From: UMGS1590 sp036303105 | GTDB lineage: Bacteria; Bacillota; Peptococcia; Peptococcales; Peptococcaceae | DNA length: 40,967 nt | Reading direction: 5' to 3' | Assembly (NCBI GenBank): GCA_036303105.1 | Contig: JAXJBF010000064.1 | Coordinates: forward strand, 1-40,967 | Part shown: one piece after another, positions 24,359-32,352 of the stretch | Numbering within the stretch: the stretch's first letter is position 1 | How the letters are laid out: every line of letters starts with the position of its first letter | Notes under the pieces: model-generated | The model's database searches: none | Told to the model about the DNA's origin: nothing | What the model saw: only the letters and a program-made list of their open reading frames with translations | Position numbers and translations under genes: made by a program

Positions 24359-24376
24359 CGTTCCCGTAAGAGAACG
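24359..24376. promoter_or_regulatory. Inverted repeat in the siderophore operon leader
   Basis: CGTTCCCGTAAGAGAACG has 7-base arms with one mismatch around 4 bases. It lies between the AraC gene's end and the first permease, downstream of a lone TATAAT at 24420-24415. It could be an operator for the AraC or an iron regulator. No clear Fur box is visible. Confidence 0.3.
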
Positions 24377-24425
24377 CTGCATTTTTGACCCTTTTTCATC
24401 CTATGGCGCACATTATACGACATCG

Positions 24426-25448
24426 TCAGCCCGTTTTCCGCTCCAAAATCAAGTTTTTTCGCTCCAAAATGGCGTTCATTTCTTCCTGCACCAATTTTCT
24501 GCGATAAACCATAGGCGATACCCCAAGCGCCTGACGAAAAGCCCGCGCAAATTTACTGCTGTTGTCATAGCCAAAAGCACTGGCGACATCCGCAACCGTG
24601 CGATCCGTTTCACACAGCATCTGAGCGGCCAGCCTCATTTTATACATGCGCACCCATTGCGCCAGCGGCTGCCCATACATTAAGCGCACACTCCTCCGCA
24701 GCTGTTCCAGCGACACCTTCAGCGCCGCTGCAAGTTCTTCCGCCCGCACGTGACGATCGTAATGTGCTTCCACATACCGCATCGCCTCTTGCACCAGAAG
24801 CACCTGCTGCGGCGTACACACCGATTTTGACGCTGCCGTCTGCTCAGAAAGAACCGACGACAACACCAAAAGCAATTCCAACACCTTAATTTTGAAAAAC
24901 CCCTGCTGAATGTCATCTGGAATGCAAAACAACGTTTCAAATAAATTCATCATCTGTGGTGTGGCACGCATGATAACTGGTGCCTCTATGGCTTCAAAAC
25001 GATGAAACAGCTCCGTCAGCGACACCTTCACATCCGGCAGGATCGCTGACGTGCACGGCGGCACCAGCATAGGGTCCATGCGCACCGACAGCCCGCGAAA
25101 CGGCTGTGTCGTACACTGCACCGCATGCGGCACAATGCCATACGGATGTACCGATACATCGCCTGCATCCAAAAAGAACCACCCGCCTTCCTGCTCATAC
25201 TCCACCCGACCACTGCTGCAATACAAAATTTCTAACATCCCTTCTCTTGGCAGGGTGTAACGACTGTCGAAATCACTGCTGTAAATATCAATAAATGTGA
25301 GCCGCATTCCTGGGAACACCTGATGGCTCATCAGCTGTGCATGAATGGCATCATCGCAAATATGATGGTGCTCGCTGTCACCCTTCTCAGACAATACCGG
25401 CAGCGTGCCACATCCCTGAATGGCAGCAGTTTCATGGTTTGCGTTCAT
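24426..25448 (-). CDS. AraC-family regulator of the siderophore locus
   Basis: This 340-aa protein has an N-terminal sensor region and a C-terminal double helix-turn-helix (about 240-335). The second motif is VADVASAFGYDNSSKFARAFRQALGVSPMVYRR, seen in pieces such as YDNSSKFARAF. The first motif is RAEELAAALKVSLEQLRRSV. AraC regulators of this type next to siderophore transporters (YbtA/PchR-like) usually sense the ferric siderophore. The ATG at 25448 is chosen with AAAGGAG upstream; a GTG three codons earlier overlaps the spacing. It lies directly before the transporter genes on the same strand, with a 120-base gap. Confidence 0.87.
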   Translation of the reverse strand: MNANHETAAIQGCGTLPVLSEKGDSEHHHICDDAIHAQLMSHQVFPGMRLTFIDIYSSDFDSRYTLPREGMLEILYCSSGRVEYEQEGGWFFLDAGDVSVHPYGIVPHAVQCTTQPFRGLSVRMDPMLVPPCTSAILPDVKVSLTELFHRFEAIEAPVIMRATPQMMNLFETLFCIPDDIQQGFFKIKVLELLLVLSSVLSEQTAASKSVCTPQQVLLVQEAMRYVEAHYDRHVRAEELAAALKVSLEQLRRSVRLMYGQPLAQWVRMYKMRLAAQMLCETDRTVADVASAFGYDNSSKFARAFRQALGVSPMVYRRKLVQEEMNAILERKNLILERKTG

Positions 25449-25549
25449 ACGATTCACTCCTTTGATACAAAGACACTTAGCCCATGAAAGTTAGCTTCCG
25501 TTAACGCAAAATATACCATAAATCACACCAGAATAAAAGCGTCAGCAAC

Positions 25550-25581
25550 AAAAAAACACGACGCCAAAACGACGTCGTGTT
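25550..25581 (-). terminator. Terminator of module copy 2
   Basis: A perfect 9-base stem (AACACGACG at 25555-25563, complement at 25573-25581) is followed on the minus strand by seven T. It lies about 33 bases after the repeat-protein stop. Confidence 0.85.
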
Positions 25582-25613
25582 CAATGATCATTGTAAATAT
25601 TTTACTATATCTA

Positions 25614-26546
25614 TTAGTTTAAATCCCAATAACCACCCATCAACAAAAGCGTCGCACGATCATCCGCACTGCCCTGATTGGCGATCGTTTCCAGACAATG
25701 TTGATACAGCGATACATCAACAATCGAAGGCAATTGCTGAATCTGAAAAATTATTTCACCAAAGGTATCTTTCAGCAATTGGACGTAATCGTTTTTAAAC
25801 CGTTCTCTTAGCTTCCGCCCTTCAGACATGGCCGCGAACCAATATTTTTTCCAAAAAATAGGAAAAACACAGCGCCCTTCTTGAAGATGCTTTTCCCACG
25901 TTTCATAAACATGCACCGGTTCAGCATTTATATAAGTGTTCCAACTTCCAGCCTCAGTCTGATAATAAAATCCCCCAAAAGTGCGTTCGTATTGTTCTTC
26001 AACAATAATATCATTTTCCATTTGTTTAAAATTTTTTTCCAACCATCGCACCATACACTCATAATGCGCAGACGTTATTTTTCTGGCAATGCGTGTCTGC
26101 TCCAAAAGAGCTCGAAAATAATTTAATTTATCGCGATCAAAAGTCCCTTCTAATTGACTTTGTAAGACTTGTAAATAACTTAACGCGCGATCGTCTGCAA
26201 CGGCTTCATTTAACTGATTCATGGCTATCAATAACGAAGAGGTATGGCTTGCCTGAATTTTTTTTGCTAACGCCACCTTTGTTTCCTGATTAAATTTTTG
26301 ATCCTTTCCTGATGGTACGCTACGACGTGATAGTATTTGAGTCACAGGTGTTATCCATTGTTGTGCCATCAATTTTTTAGCAGCCATTTTATACGTTGCA
26401 ACACCATCTCCACTGATAAAATAATAGGTTTCTTTATCCTCTAGCCACGAAAATCCATACGCCAGAAATTCTTTATCGTAACGTCCAAGCTCTGCCATTC
26501 GTGCTACATCCATTCCACACTGGATATCTCTAATCACTCCACCCAT
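25614..26546 (-). CDS. Unrecognised 310-aa protein with internal duplication (module copy 2)
   Basis: This is the paralogue of the 14535-15461 product, of the same length and gene position. The two half-repeats are residues 30-80 (AYGFSWLEDKETYYF...WITPVTQI) and 190-240 (FGGFYYQTEAGSWNTY...CVFPIFWKKYWFAAM). The second copy is the better conserved between paralogues. Helical stretches with many charged residues follow each. It is soluble, with no signal peptide. AAGGAGGTGG lies just before the ATG. It starts 12 bases after the ATPase stop, as in copy 1. No function is known to me. Confidence 0.8.
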   Translation of the reverse strand: MGGVIRDIQCGMDVARMAELGRYDKEFLAYGFSWLEDKETYYFISGDGVATYKMAAKKLMAQQWITPVTQILSRRSVPSGKDQKFNQETKVALAKKIQASHTSSLLIAMNQLNEAVADDRALSYLQVLQSQLEGTFDRDKLNYFRALLEQTRIARKITSAHYECMVRWLEKNFKQMENDIIVEEQYERTFGGFYYQTEAGSWNTYINAEPVHVYETWEKHLQEGRCVFPIFWKKYWFAAMSEGRKLRERFKNDYVQLLKDTFGEIIFQIQQLPSIVDVSLYQHCLETIANQGSADDRATLLLMGGYWDLN

Positions 26547-26558
26547 TTTTCCACCTCC

Positions 26559-27338
26559 TTATAATTGAATGTATCGATGATGGTTATCCTGTTGCTGTAA
26601 CTGAACCGGCTGTCCAAAGAACGAGGACAGCTCGTCTTGCGTCAGTAACTGATCCGTATCCCCTTGTTTATATACGCGCCCTTTTTGAAGCAATAAACAA
26701 TGTTCAAATGACGGCAAGATTTCTTCTAAATAATGGGTCACGTAAATAATAGTTTTATGCGTTTTTGTCGCTAATTCAGTAACCATCGACAACATTTTTT
26801 CTCGAGCCAAAACATCAAGTCCTGTCCCCGGCTCATCCAGAATGAGAATGTCTGGGTCTGCTATCATAGCACGTGCTAACAATACATTCTGACGTTCCCC
26901 TTTTGAAAGGAAACTAAACAACATGTCTTGTTTGTGACGTATACCTAGTTGGTCAAGCAACGTCTGTGCTCTAACAATATCTTCATCAGTCAGCGAACCA
27001 TCTACATTTAAAGTACCTGTTAACCCAGATAAAACAATGGCAAGCACCTGTTCATTATGAAAGCATTTGTCAAAGAAAGAGTTGCTGACCCAGCCAATTT
27101 TCTTACGGTGCTCCAGAATGTTTTCCCGGCTATACGGCTCTCCAAATACTTCCAGCTGGCCATGAGTATATTTCTGAAATCCGGTTACAATGCTTAAAAG
27201 GGTCGTCTTCCCACTTCCATTTAACCCGAATACCACCCAATGTTCGCCTTTTTTTACTTGCCAGTTAATATTTTGCAGTAAATAGGCTTGTCCTGATTTA
27301 CAGCTTAAATTTTTCATGCTTATAATCGTCGATTCCAT
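26559..27338 (-). CDS. Lone ABC ATPase, COG1119/ModF-YlmA-like (module copy 2)
   Basis: This 259-aa single ATPase domain has Walker A GLNGSGKTTLLS, signature LSKGERQN, Walker B ILILDEPGTGLD and H-loop VTHYLEEILPSFEHCLLL. Catalytic residues are all present. The Lys in LSKGE is shared with copy 1, so the altered signature is a feature of the family. No permease gene is nearby in the module. The ATG follows GGAAAGAGA. It lies 18 bases after the zinc-ribbon gene. Confidence 0.9.
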   Translation of the reverse strand: MESTIISMKNLSCKSGQAYLLQNINWQVKKGEHWVVFGLNGSGKTTLLSIVTGFQKYTHGQLEVFGEPYSRENILEHRKKIGWVSNSFFDKCFHNEQVLAIVLSGLTGTLNVDGSLTDEDIVRAQTLLDQLGIRHKQDMLFSFLSKGERQNVLLARAMIADPDILILDEPGTGLDVLAREKMLSMVTELATKTHKTIIYVTHYLEEILPSFEHCLLLQKGRVYKQGDTDQLLTQDELSSFFGQPVQLQQQDNHHRYIQL

Positions 27339-27356
27339 GGTCTCTTCCTTTCTTAT

Positions 27357-27785
27357 TTAAGAAAGCTGATTCAATTCGCTTTCAGATAAAATAAGGGTCT
27401 CTCCCAATAAGGATTCTTTCATATTCACCGGTACAACGAAACCATCTTCTGCAGCGAATCCAAGATTCTTGCACACCCAGGACATGATGTCGCACACTTT
27501 TGCAATATTCATTTTACGTGTCTGTTCATTCTGGCTCAGCTCAGAAAAGTGATTAAAGTGGAAAGTATCTACAAAATATTCCGCGCTCTTATAAATTTCC
27601 GGTTCAACGCCATATTCAATGCGATCGCATTCCGGACAAAACAATTCAATGCGCGCATCTTCATAATCACTAAAAACAATGCGGCGCATTTCCAACGGAC
27701 TCCCACAAAATTTACAACGGCATCGCTGCATGCGTCCTTTCAGAGACTCAATGCGATCTTCTTTTAAATAGATATTTTCTGACAT
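27357..27785 (-). CDS. Zinc-ribbon protein, unknown family (module copy 2)
   Basis: This 142-aa paralogue of the copy 1 zinc-ribbon protein has the ribbon CRCKFCGSPLEMRRIVF...ELFCPECDRIEYG, in which CKFCG and CPEC give the four cysteines. A conserved block, KMNIAKVCDIMSWVCKNLGF, precedes an acidic tail. The ATG at 27785 follows GAGGAG at 7 bases. It is first in the trio, just after a terminator-like hairpin, exactly as in copy 1. Confidence 0.84.
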   Translation of the reverse strand: MSENIYLKEDRIESLKGRMQRCRCKFCGSPLEMRRIVFSDYEDARIELFCPECDRIEYGVEPEIYKSAEYFVDTFHFNHFSELSQNEQTRKMNIAKVCDIMSWVCKNLGFAAEDGFVVPVNMKESLLGETLILSESELNQLS

Positions 27786-27839
27786 AACGATTCTCCTCAT
27801 TAATTGTTAGGGCATTCCTTATCATAGATGCGTTCTATA

Positions 27840-27879
27840 GAAAAAGCGCCAAACGAAAGTTTTCGTTCGACGCTTTTTC
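27840..27879 (-). terminator. Terminator-like hairpin between hydrolase and trio (copy 2)
   Basis: GAAAAAGCG (27840-27848) pairs with CGCTTTTTC (27871-27879), and inner arms AACGAAA and TTTCGTT extend the stem with a small mismatch. The A/T arms give a T-run ending on both strands. It starts 19 bases after the hydrolase stop. Confidence 0.7.
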
Positions 27880-27898
27880 ATCACTCAAAAAAGGAAAG

Positions 27899-29941
27899 TT
27901 AGAATTCTTCAGTTAAAATCTGATGCACAACAGAACCTTCATTCTGTGCTGGCATTCTAACACCACCAAGCACAGCCATTGTAGGCGCCACGTCAACCTG
28001 ACGAATAATGCGGTCGGTTTTAAAGTTTTCTTTTATGCCAGGACCTGCTGCCGCAAAGAACGGCGATACAGAAGTATGGTAGTAACCACGCTGTGTGGAC
28101 AGTGAATCCATGTGAATGATGTTGAAGCCTTCTTCCATGAAGAGGGTAATATCTCCACATTCTGGACCACCTTCTCCGAGAAGTACCGCATCTCTGTTAC
28201 GCAAAGCCACTGCAACAACACGACGTCCAGTGCGAGGATCACGATAGTTGTACAGAGCGGTGATGATTTCGTCTTCTAGAGCATATTTATCTTCTGGTTC
28301 AACAATACCATGTGCATCACGGCCTTTTAGATTGATGTAAATCTGACCGCCACGAGCGATGATGGCACGGGTCTTATCCCAGTCAATCTCACGAATGCGG
28401 TTTCCATTTTCGTCTCTCTTAAGGACTGTAAAGCCCAATTCTTCCATGACAGGTGCACAGAGTACCCCTTCTGTTAATACCGGAGGATGGTTTTCTTCGG
28501 TGATCAAACCGTGGTCGGACGTAACGATCACCGTCCAGCCTTGATCAATGTATGGCAGGAAGCGGCCAATGTAACGATCGGTCTGTTCATACACTTTGTC
28601 CATCGCTTCCTGATAGAATTTTTCATCGTTCTGCCATTCTTCACGATATTTTGCATAATGCCAGAATTTATGTCCCAAGGCATCTACGTTATGAACATGA
28701 GAGAAAATAATGTCATACCGCTCATTGTCCATCAAGTACGTTAAGCAATCTGCTTGCCATTGAGTGTAAGCATCCCAGCATGGAATCAACAATTTGGTCA
28801 CATTATCATGATCGGTTGCTGCCAACTGGCAAACCAATGGCGTAACGCCAATATTAGTATTAATGTCCTTTAAAAGAGTCTTTGGATGCCAAACAATGTC
28901 ATTGTTAATATCCAATGCATTACTCAACCACATTTTTACTTTAGAACCATCTTTGGCCATTTCCATAATACGAATGCTTCTTGAAGCGATTTTTGTTTCT
29001 CCATGCTTGTCCACTACTTCATCTTGATAGCCCATGGTAAACACATCATTTTTCACAACAAAAATTGGTTCCGTTACTTTTTTATTTTTATAAATAGCAA
29101 CAGTATCATATTCACCATTTTCATTTTTCAAAATCAAGCATGGACGACGAACAAAACCGCCACTGGTTAAAAGAATAAATTCTTTTGCATCTTCCGGTGC
29201 AGCAGCCCAACCAGTTGCTGGCTTGATTGGAGAATTAATCGCATCAGCATTACTACCACCAAGCATATTTACTTCTGTTTCACTTTCATCCATGGTAAAG
29301 AAACTAATTTCTTTTGTGTTACCACTTACAAGACCTCTTGCTTTGCTGCCGGTCATCTTATCATCATCGACAACATCGTCCAAGTCTGTAATAACACAAC
29401 CTGCAACACCTTTATCGCTGGCATCATGAGCAGCAAACTTTAATTCTTTGATATCTTCAGAGGCCAAGCAAATTTTTTCCCAATCCACTTGAGCAGTACC
29501 TGCACCAAGGTTATTTGGCTGAGTCCCATCGACAACGGCCAGATTTGGACTGTCACTGGTTGGAGGCCAGCTGGAACCTGGCCAGTGCCATACCAACGTT
29601 TTCTTGCCAGCTTCTGCAAAAACATTCCATAACTGTTCTGCCTTACACATTCTGGAATCCAGTGCGTAAATAACAGTATCTAATTTTTCCGGATGCTGAT
29701 TGAAGAAACCAGTAATTCCATGCACACGTGCTGTTGCACCAGTAGCAAGCGTGGTCCACATAGGTGGTGTAACAGTTGGCATATTCCCTAAAAGAACGAG
29801 ATCTTCACGGCAAGAACCTTTTTCGATCAATTTTGCCAAATTTGGCATTCTTCCCTGATCCAGCATATATTTTGCATGCATCGGATCAAATCCATCAATC
29901 CCTACTACAATCATTTTATCCGTCAGCGGTTTTCTTTGCAT
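27899..29941 (-). CDS. AlkP-superfamily phosphohydrolase/phosphomutase-like enzyme (module copy 2)
   Basis: This 680-aa COG3379-type enzyme is a paralogue of 18288-20315. All expected motifs are present: VVGIDGFDPMHA, VTPPMWTTLATGATARVHGI (nucleophile Thr), HNVDALGHKFW, VTSDHGL, and the last metal ligand His 622 in YYHTSVSPFF (codon 28078-28076). So this copy looks catalytically complete. The central insert (about 180-370) is the least similar part between copies. It is cytoplasmic, with no signal peptide. The ATG at 29941 is preferred to the GTG at 29953 because the GGAGTGGAGG site overlaps the latter. The reaction is not predictable beyond phospho- or sulfo-ester hydrolysis or transfer. Confidence 0.9.
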   Translation of the reverse strand: MQRKPLTDKMIVVGIDGFDPMHAKYMLDQGRMPNLAKLIEKGSCREDLVLLGNMPTVTPPMWTTLATGATARVHGITGFFNQHPEKLDTVIYALDSRMCKAEQLWNVFAEAGKKTLVWHWPGSSWPPTSDSPNLAVVDGTQPNNLGAGTAQVDWEKICLASEDIKELKFAAHDASDKGVAGCVITDLDDVVDDDKMTGSKARGLVSGNTKEISFFTMDESETEVNMLGGSNADAINSPIKPATGWAAAPEDAKEFILLTSGGFVRRPCLILKNENGEYDTVAIYKNKKVTEPIFVVKNDVFTMGYQDEVVDKHGETKIASRSIRIMEMAKDGSKVKMWLSNALDINNDIVWHPKTLLKDINTNIGVTPLVCQLAATDHDNVTKLLIPCWDAYTQWQADCLTYLMDNERYDIIFSHVHNVDALGHKFWHYAKYREEWQNDEKFYQEAMDKVYEQTDRYIGRFLPYIDQGWTVIVTSDHGLITEENHPPVLTEGVLCAPVMEELGFTVLKRDENGNRIREIDWDKTRAIIARGGQIYINLKGRDAHGIVEPEDKYALEDEIITALYNYRDPRTGRRVVAVALRNRDAVLLGEGGPECGDITLFMEEGFNIIHMDSLSTQRGYYHTSVSPFFAAAGPGIKENFKTDRIIRQVDVAPTMAVLGGVRMPAQNEGSVVHQILTEEF

Positions 29942-30106
29942 GATGTCCTCCACTCCTTCAATTGATTACATTTTAACTTGACACGTTTTGTTCTTTACAT
30001 GTTTTATTCTATCTATAAAAAGCATTATTGTATAATTGGCTTGCCCTATTAGCCTTGAAAGAAAAATCCTTGACTAAAAAAACGAGCATAGAGTTTACTT
30101 TGAACT

Positions 30107-30155
30107 GCACCCCATTTGTTAGACAGTATGATATACTGAAAAACAAATGGGGTGC
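30107..30155 (+). repeat. Hairpin across the IS left end and orfA leader
   Basis: GCACCCCATTTGTT (30107-30120) and its exact complement (30142-30155) form a 14-base stem. The loop contains a TATACT-like promoter element. The distal arm lies directly before the orfA start at 30162. In IS elements such structures can block translation of transcripts entering from outside. Confidence 0.7.
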
Positions 30156-30161
30156 TTTATT

Positions 30162-30514
30162 ATGCCAAAAGGAATACCAAACAAACGCTACACACCGGAG
30201 TTTAAGCAACAGGTTGTAGAGGCTGTCATGCAAGATGGCCTTAACTACAGTGAAGCTGCCAGACTTTATGATGTTCAAGGGCATGGCCGAATTCAAAGTT
30301 GGGAGCGTATTTATTTGGAAGAAGGTCCAGAGGGTCTTGCCATAGAGCGTCGAGGGCGCAATAGTACGGGAAGACGAAGAAACTGCCAAGCAAAGTGGAA
30401 GAAGAGGACTTGCTCGCTGAAGTTCAGCGGCTGCGCGCGGAAAATGCTTACTTAAAAAACTTGCAAGCCTTGGTTTTGGAAGAAGGGCGACGCCAGCATA
30501 AAAAACGCAGGTAG
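30162..30514 (+). pseudogene. IS3-family orfA with a frameshift
   Basis: It starts MPKGIPNKRYTPEFKQQVVEA-like (helix-turn-helix of IS3 OrfA), with the typical YSEAARLY and RIQSWERIYLEEG. Near 30370 the frame breaks: the expected GRPRKLP becomes GRRRNCQ, as if one C were lost from a CC pair. The correct frame resumes as LPSKVEEEDLLAEVQRL with the leucine-zipper part LRAENAYLKNLQALV and stops at 30514. A run of six A at 30500-30505 in the CATAAAAAACG context is where normal -1 slippage would join orfA to orfB. Confidence 0.85.
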
Positions 30515-31296
30515 TTCAAAAACTGAGGACAGAATTTTCGCTGCCCCTTCTGCTCGAAATCGCTCAACTTCCTCGGGCTACCTTCTACTATCATCTAAAA
30601 CAGATAAGGTTACCGGACAAATATACGGAAGTCAAAGCAGAAATCACCCTGATTTACCATGAGAACAAAGGACGGTATGGGTACCGTCGTATCACGACTG
30701 AGCTACATAACCGTGGATTCTCTTACAACCACAAGACTGTCCAGCGGCTTATGAAAGAACTAGGCTTAGTCTGCCGTGTCAGAATTAAGAAGTATCGTTC
30801 TTACAAGGGAGAAGTTGGTAAGATTGCTCCTAATTTATTGAAACGGGAATTCTGTGCCAAAAAGCCAAATCAGAAATGGGTCACTGATGTGACGGAATTC
30901 AATCTCTTTGGCCAGAAACTATACCTTTCTCCGATTCTGGATTTACACAATGGTTATCTGGTCAGCTATACACTTTCTCAACGTCCCGTTCTGAGCATGG
31001 TCACCACCATGTTGGAGAAAGCTTTCGAAATCATACCGGACGGGACGGATCTCATTCTCCACTCAGACCAGGGGTGGCAATACCAGCACAAACAGTACCA
31101 GAGAATGCTACGAAAGAAAGGTATCCGTCAAAGTATGAGTCGTAAAGGGAACTGCCTGGATAATGCTGTGATGGAAAGCTTCTTTGGACTACTCAAAAGT
31201 GAGCTGCTGGATTATCTGGACTACTACAACAACCACCGCATCAAGGAAAAGCTGAAAGGGCTTGCCGCCTGCAAACAAGCCCTTTCAGCTGTTTAA
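30505..31296 (+). pseudogene. IS3-family orfB transposase with internal deletion
   Basis: The -1 frame runs from the slippery site through QVVQKLRTEFSLPLLLEIA, YYHLKQ, GRYGYRRI and the DDE integrase core: WVTDVTEFN (first Asp), LILHSDQGWQYQ (second Asp) and NAVMESFFGLLKSE (Glu). Immediately after LLKSELL it jumps to DYLDYYNNHRIKEKLKGL. The usual 15-25 residues between are missing, and the C-terminus ends early. The catalytic triad remains, but the protein is probably inactive. Confidence 0.85.
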
Positions 31297-31375
31297 ACAG
31301 TTTCCTTTTTCAAATATTGTCTAACTTTTTGGGGTCATTTCAAAATAATGTTCTCAGTTTCTTTTTAAGTAAAAT

Positions 31376-32269
31376 CTAAATGATATTTAATTGTTCCTCC
31401 AGTTTCTTTAGAATAAACAGAACGCAACTTTTTCTGATGACATCTCGATCTAGTAGATAAGTATACATAGATGCTGAATATTTATAAGAAAAAGATAGAT
31501 TGTTGATAGCTAAACCGACATATACAAGGCCTTCGGGATTATTTTGATCATCAGCACCAGGGCCTGCGACACCTGTAGTTGAGACACCAATATTTGAATT
31601 ATATAGTTTTTGTGCTCCTAGGGCCATCGCTTTAGCTGTTTCGTGTGAGACAACCCCAAAGGAGTCAATAATTTTCTTTGAAACTAGTAGAATATTTTGC
31701 TTTGCGTCGACGGTATAGGTACAAGCACCACCACATACGTATTTTGATGAACCAGCTATATCTGTGAGACTTTTGCAGATTAATCCACCACTGCAACTTT
31801 CAGCTGTAGCAATTGTTAAGTTTTTCTGTTTAAGAATGTTTCCAATCTTATTAGATTGCTGATATAATGTTTGATCGTCAATGAGTGAATAATATTGTTT
31901 AATATCAGGTAAAAATTCTAAAATATGATCCGAAGTTGTGATAAATAAATGTGTTGTGGTATTTAAACGGAAATATTTTTTTGAAAAAGATTTTGATCTT
32001 GAAAATGAAGGACTTTCGATGGGGTATGAAGACTTTTCTTGCAAAAATTTGTGATTTAAGTTATAAAATACTTTACCTATGGCAATAATCGTTCTACAAT
32101 AGAAATCGTTCGTACAATCATTTAGAACTTTAAAAAATTCTTCTATTGTTCTAGCGTAATGAACATTTACTGGAGCAATGTTGAGTATGGAATGAGATGC
32201 TGAATTTTGAAAGAAAGCGTTTTTTTCATGGGTATTGTTAAATATTAGAACAATGGGAGATATTTGCAT
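31376..32269 (-). CDS. CinA C-terminal domain (NMN deamidase-like) with diverged N-terminus
   Basis: This 297-aa protein is very AT-rich. The C-terminal half (about 145-297) is a CinA/PncC domain: TIATAESCSGGLICKSL, GVVSHETAKAMALGA and STTGVAGPGADDQNNPEGL. PncC deamidates nicotinamide mononucleotide for NAD salvage. The N-terminal 140 residues occupy the place of the usual MoaB/MogA-like CinA domain but lack its recognisable GD and TGGLGPT motifs, and I cannot name them. The protein is about 110 residues shorter than full CinA. The ATG at 32269 follows AAAGGA. An earlier start would run into the arg promoter. It is divergent from argC. Confidence 0.75.
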   Translation of the reverse strand: MQISPIVLIFNNTHEKNAFFQNSASHSILNIAPVNVHYARTIEEFFKVLNDCTNDFYCRTIIAIGKVFYNLNHKFLQEKSSYPIESPSFSRSKSFSKKYFRLNTTTHLFITTSDHILEFLPDIKQYYSLIDDQTLYQQSNKIGNILKQKNLTIATAESCSGGLICKSLTDIAGSSKYVCGGACTYTVDAKQNILLVSKKIIDSFGVVSHETAKAMALGAQKLYNSNIGVSTTGVAGPGADDQNNPEGLVYVGLAINNLSFSYKYSASMYTYLLDRDVIRKSCVLFILKKLEEQLNII

Positions 32270-32298
32270 CTTTTTAATCCTTTCCTTTGTAAAAAGTG

Positions 32299-32327
32299 TT
32301 GCATAAATATGCAGATCGCTGTATAAT
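32299..32327 (+). promoter_or_regulatory. arg operon promoter with ARG-box-like operator
   Basis: TTGCAT (32299-32304), 17 bases and TATAAT (32322-32327) form a sigma-A promoter. TGCATAAATATGCA (32300-32313), a perfect palindrome with the 5-4-5 layout of ArgR boxes (TGAAT-N4-ATTCA, with C for A), covers the -35 and part of the spacer. This suits repression by ArgR/AhrC with arginine. The regulator gene is not in the window. Confidence 0.7.
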
Positions 32328-32352
32328 AATTTCATTCGTTGGAGGTGTATTC

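Larger units (their letters stand above)
30101..31342 (+). mobile_element. Decayed IS3-family insertion sequence (IS150-like)
   Basis: The element is about 1,242 bases. Its ends match imperfectly as inverted repeats: TGAACTGCACCCCATTTG at the left and, on the other strand, TGAAATGACCCC at the right, both continuing to GTTAGACA. It has orfA and orfB in overlapping frames with a classical A6 slippery site between. Both frames are damaged. No flanking target duplication is evident. It sits between the copy 2 hydrolase promoter region and the cinA-like gene's 3' end. Confidence 0.9.

Noticed and set aside
25490..25510. GTTAGC/GTTAAC repeats upstream of the AraC gene as an operator
   Set aside because: The repeats are short and AT-biased, and their position relative to a promoter is unclear.
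14535..29953. The two modules as arms of a composite transposon
   Set aside because: The copies are strongly diverged and differ in content. Only one, decayed IS lies beside copy 2, and none is seen beside copy 1.
30085..31355. Target-site duplication around the IS element
   Set aside because: No matching 3-4 base direct repeat could be found on either side for any reasonable choice of ends.
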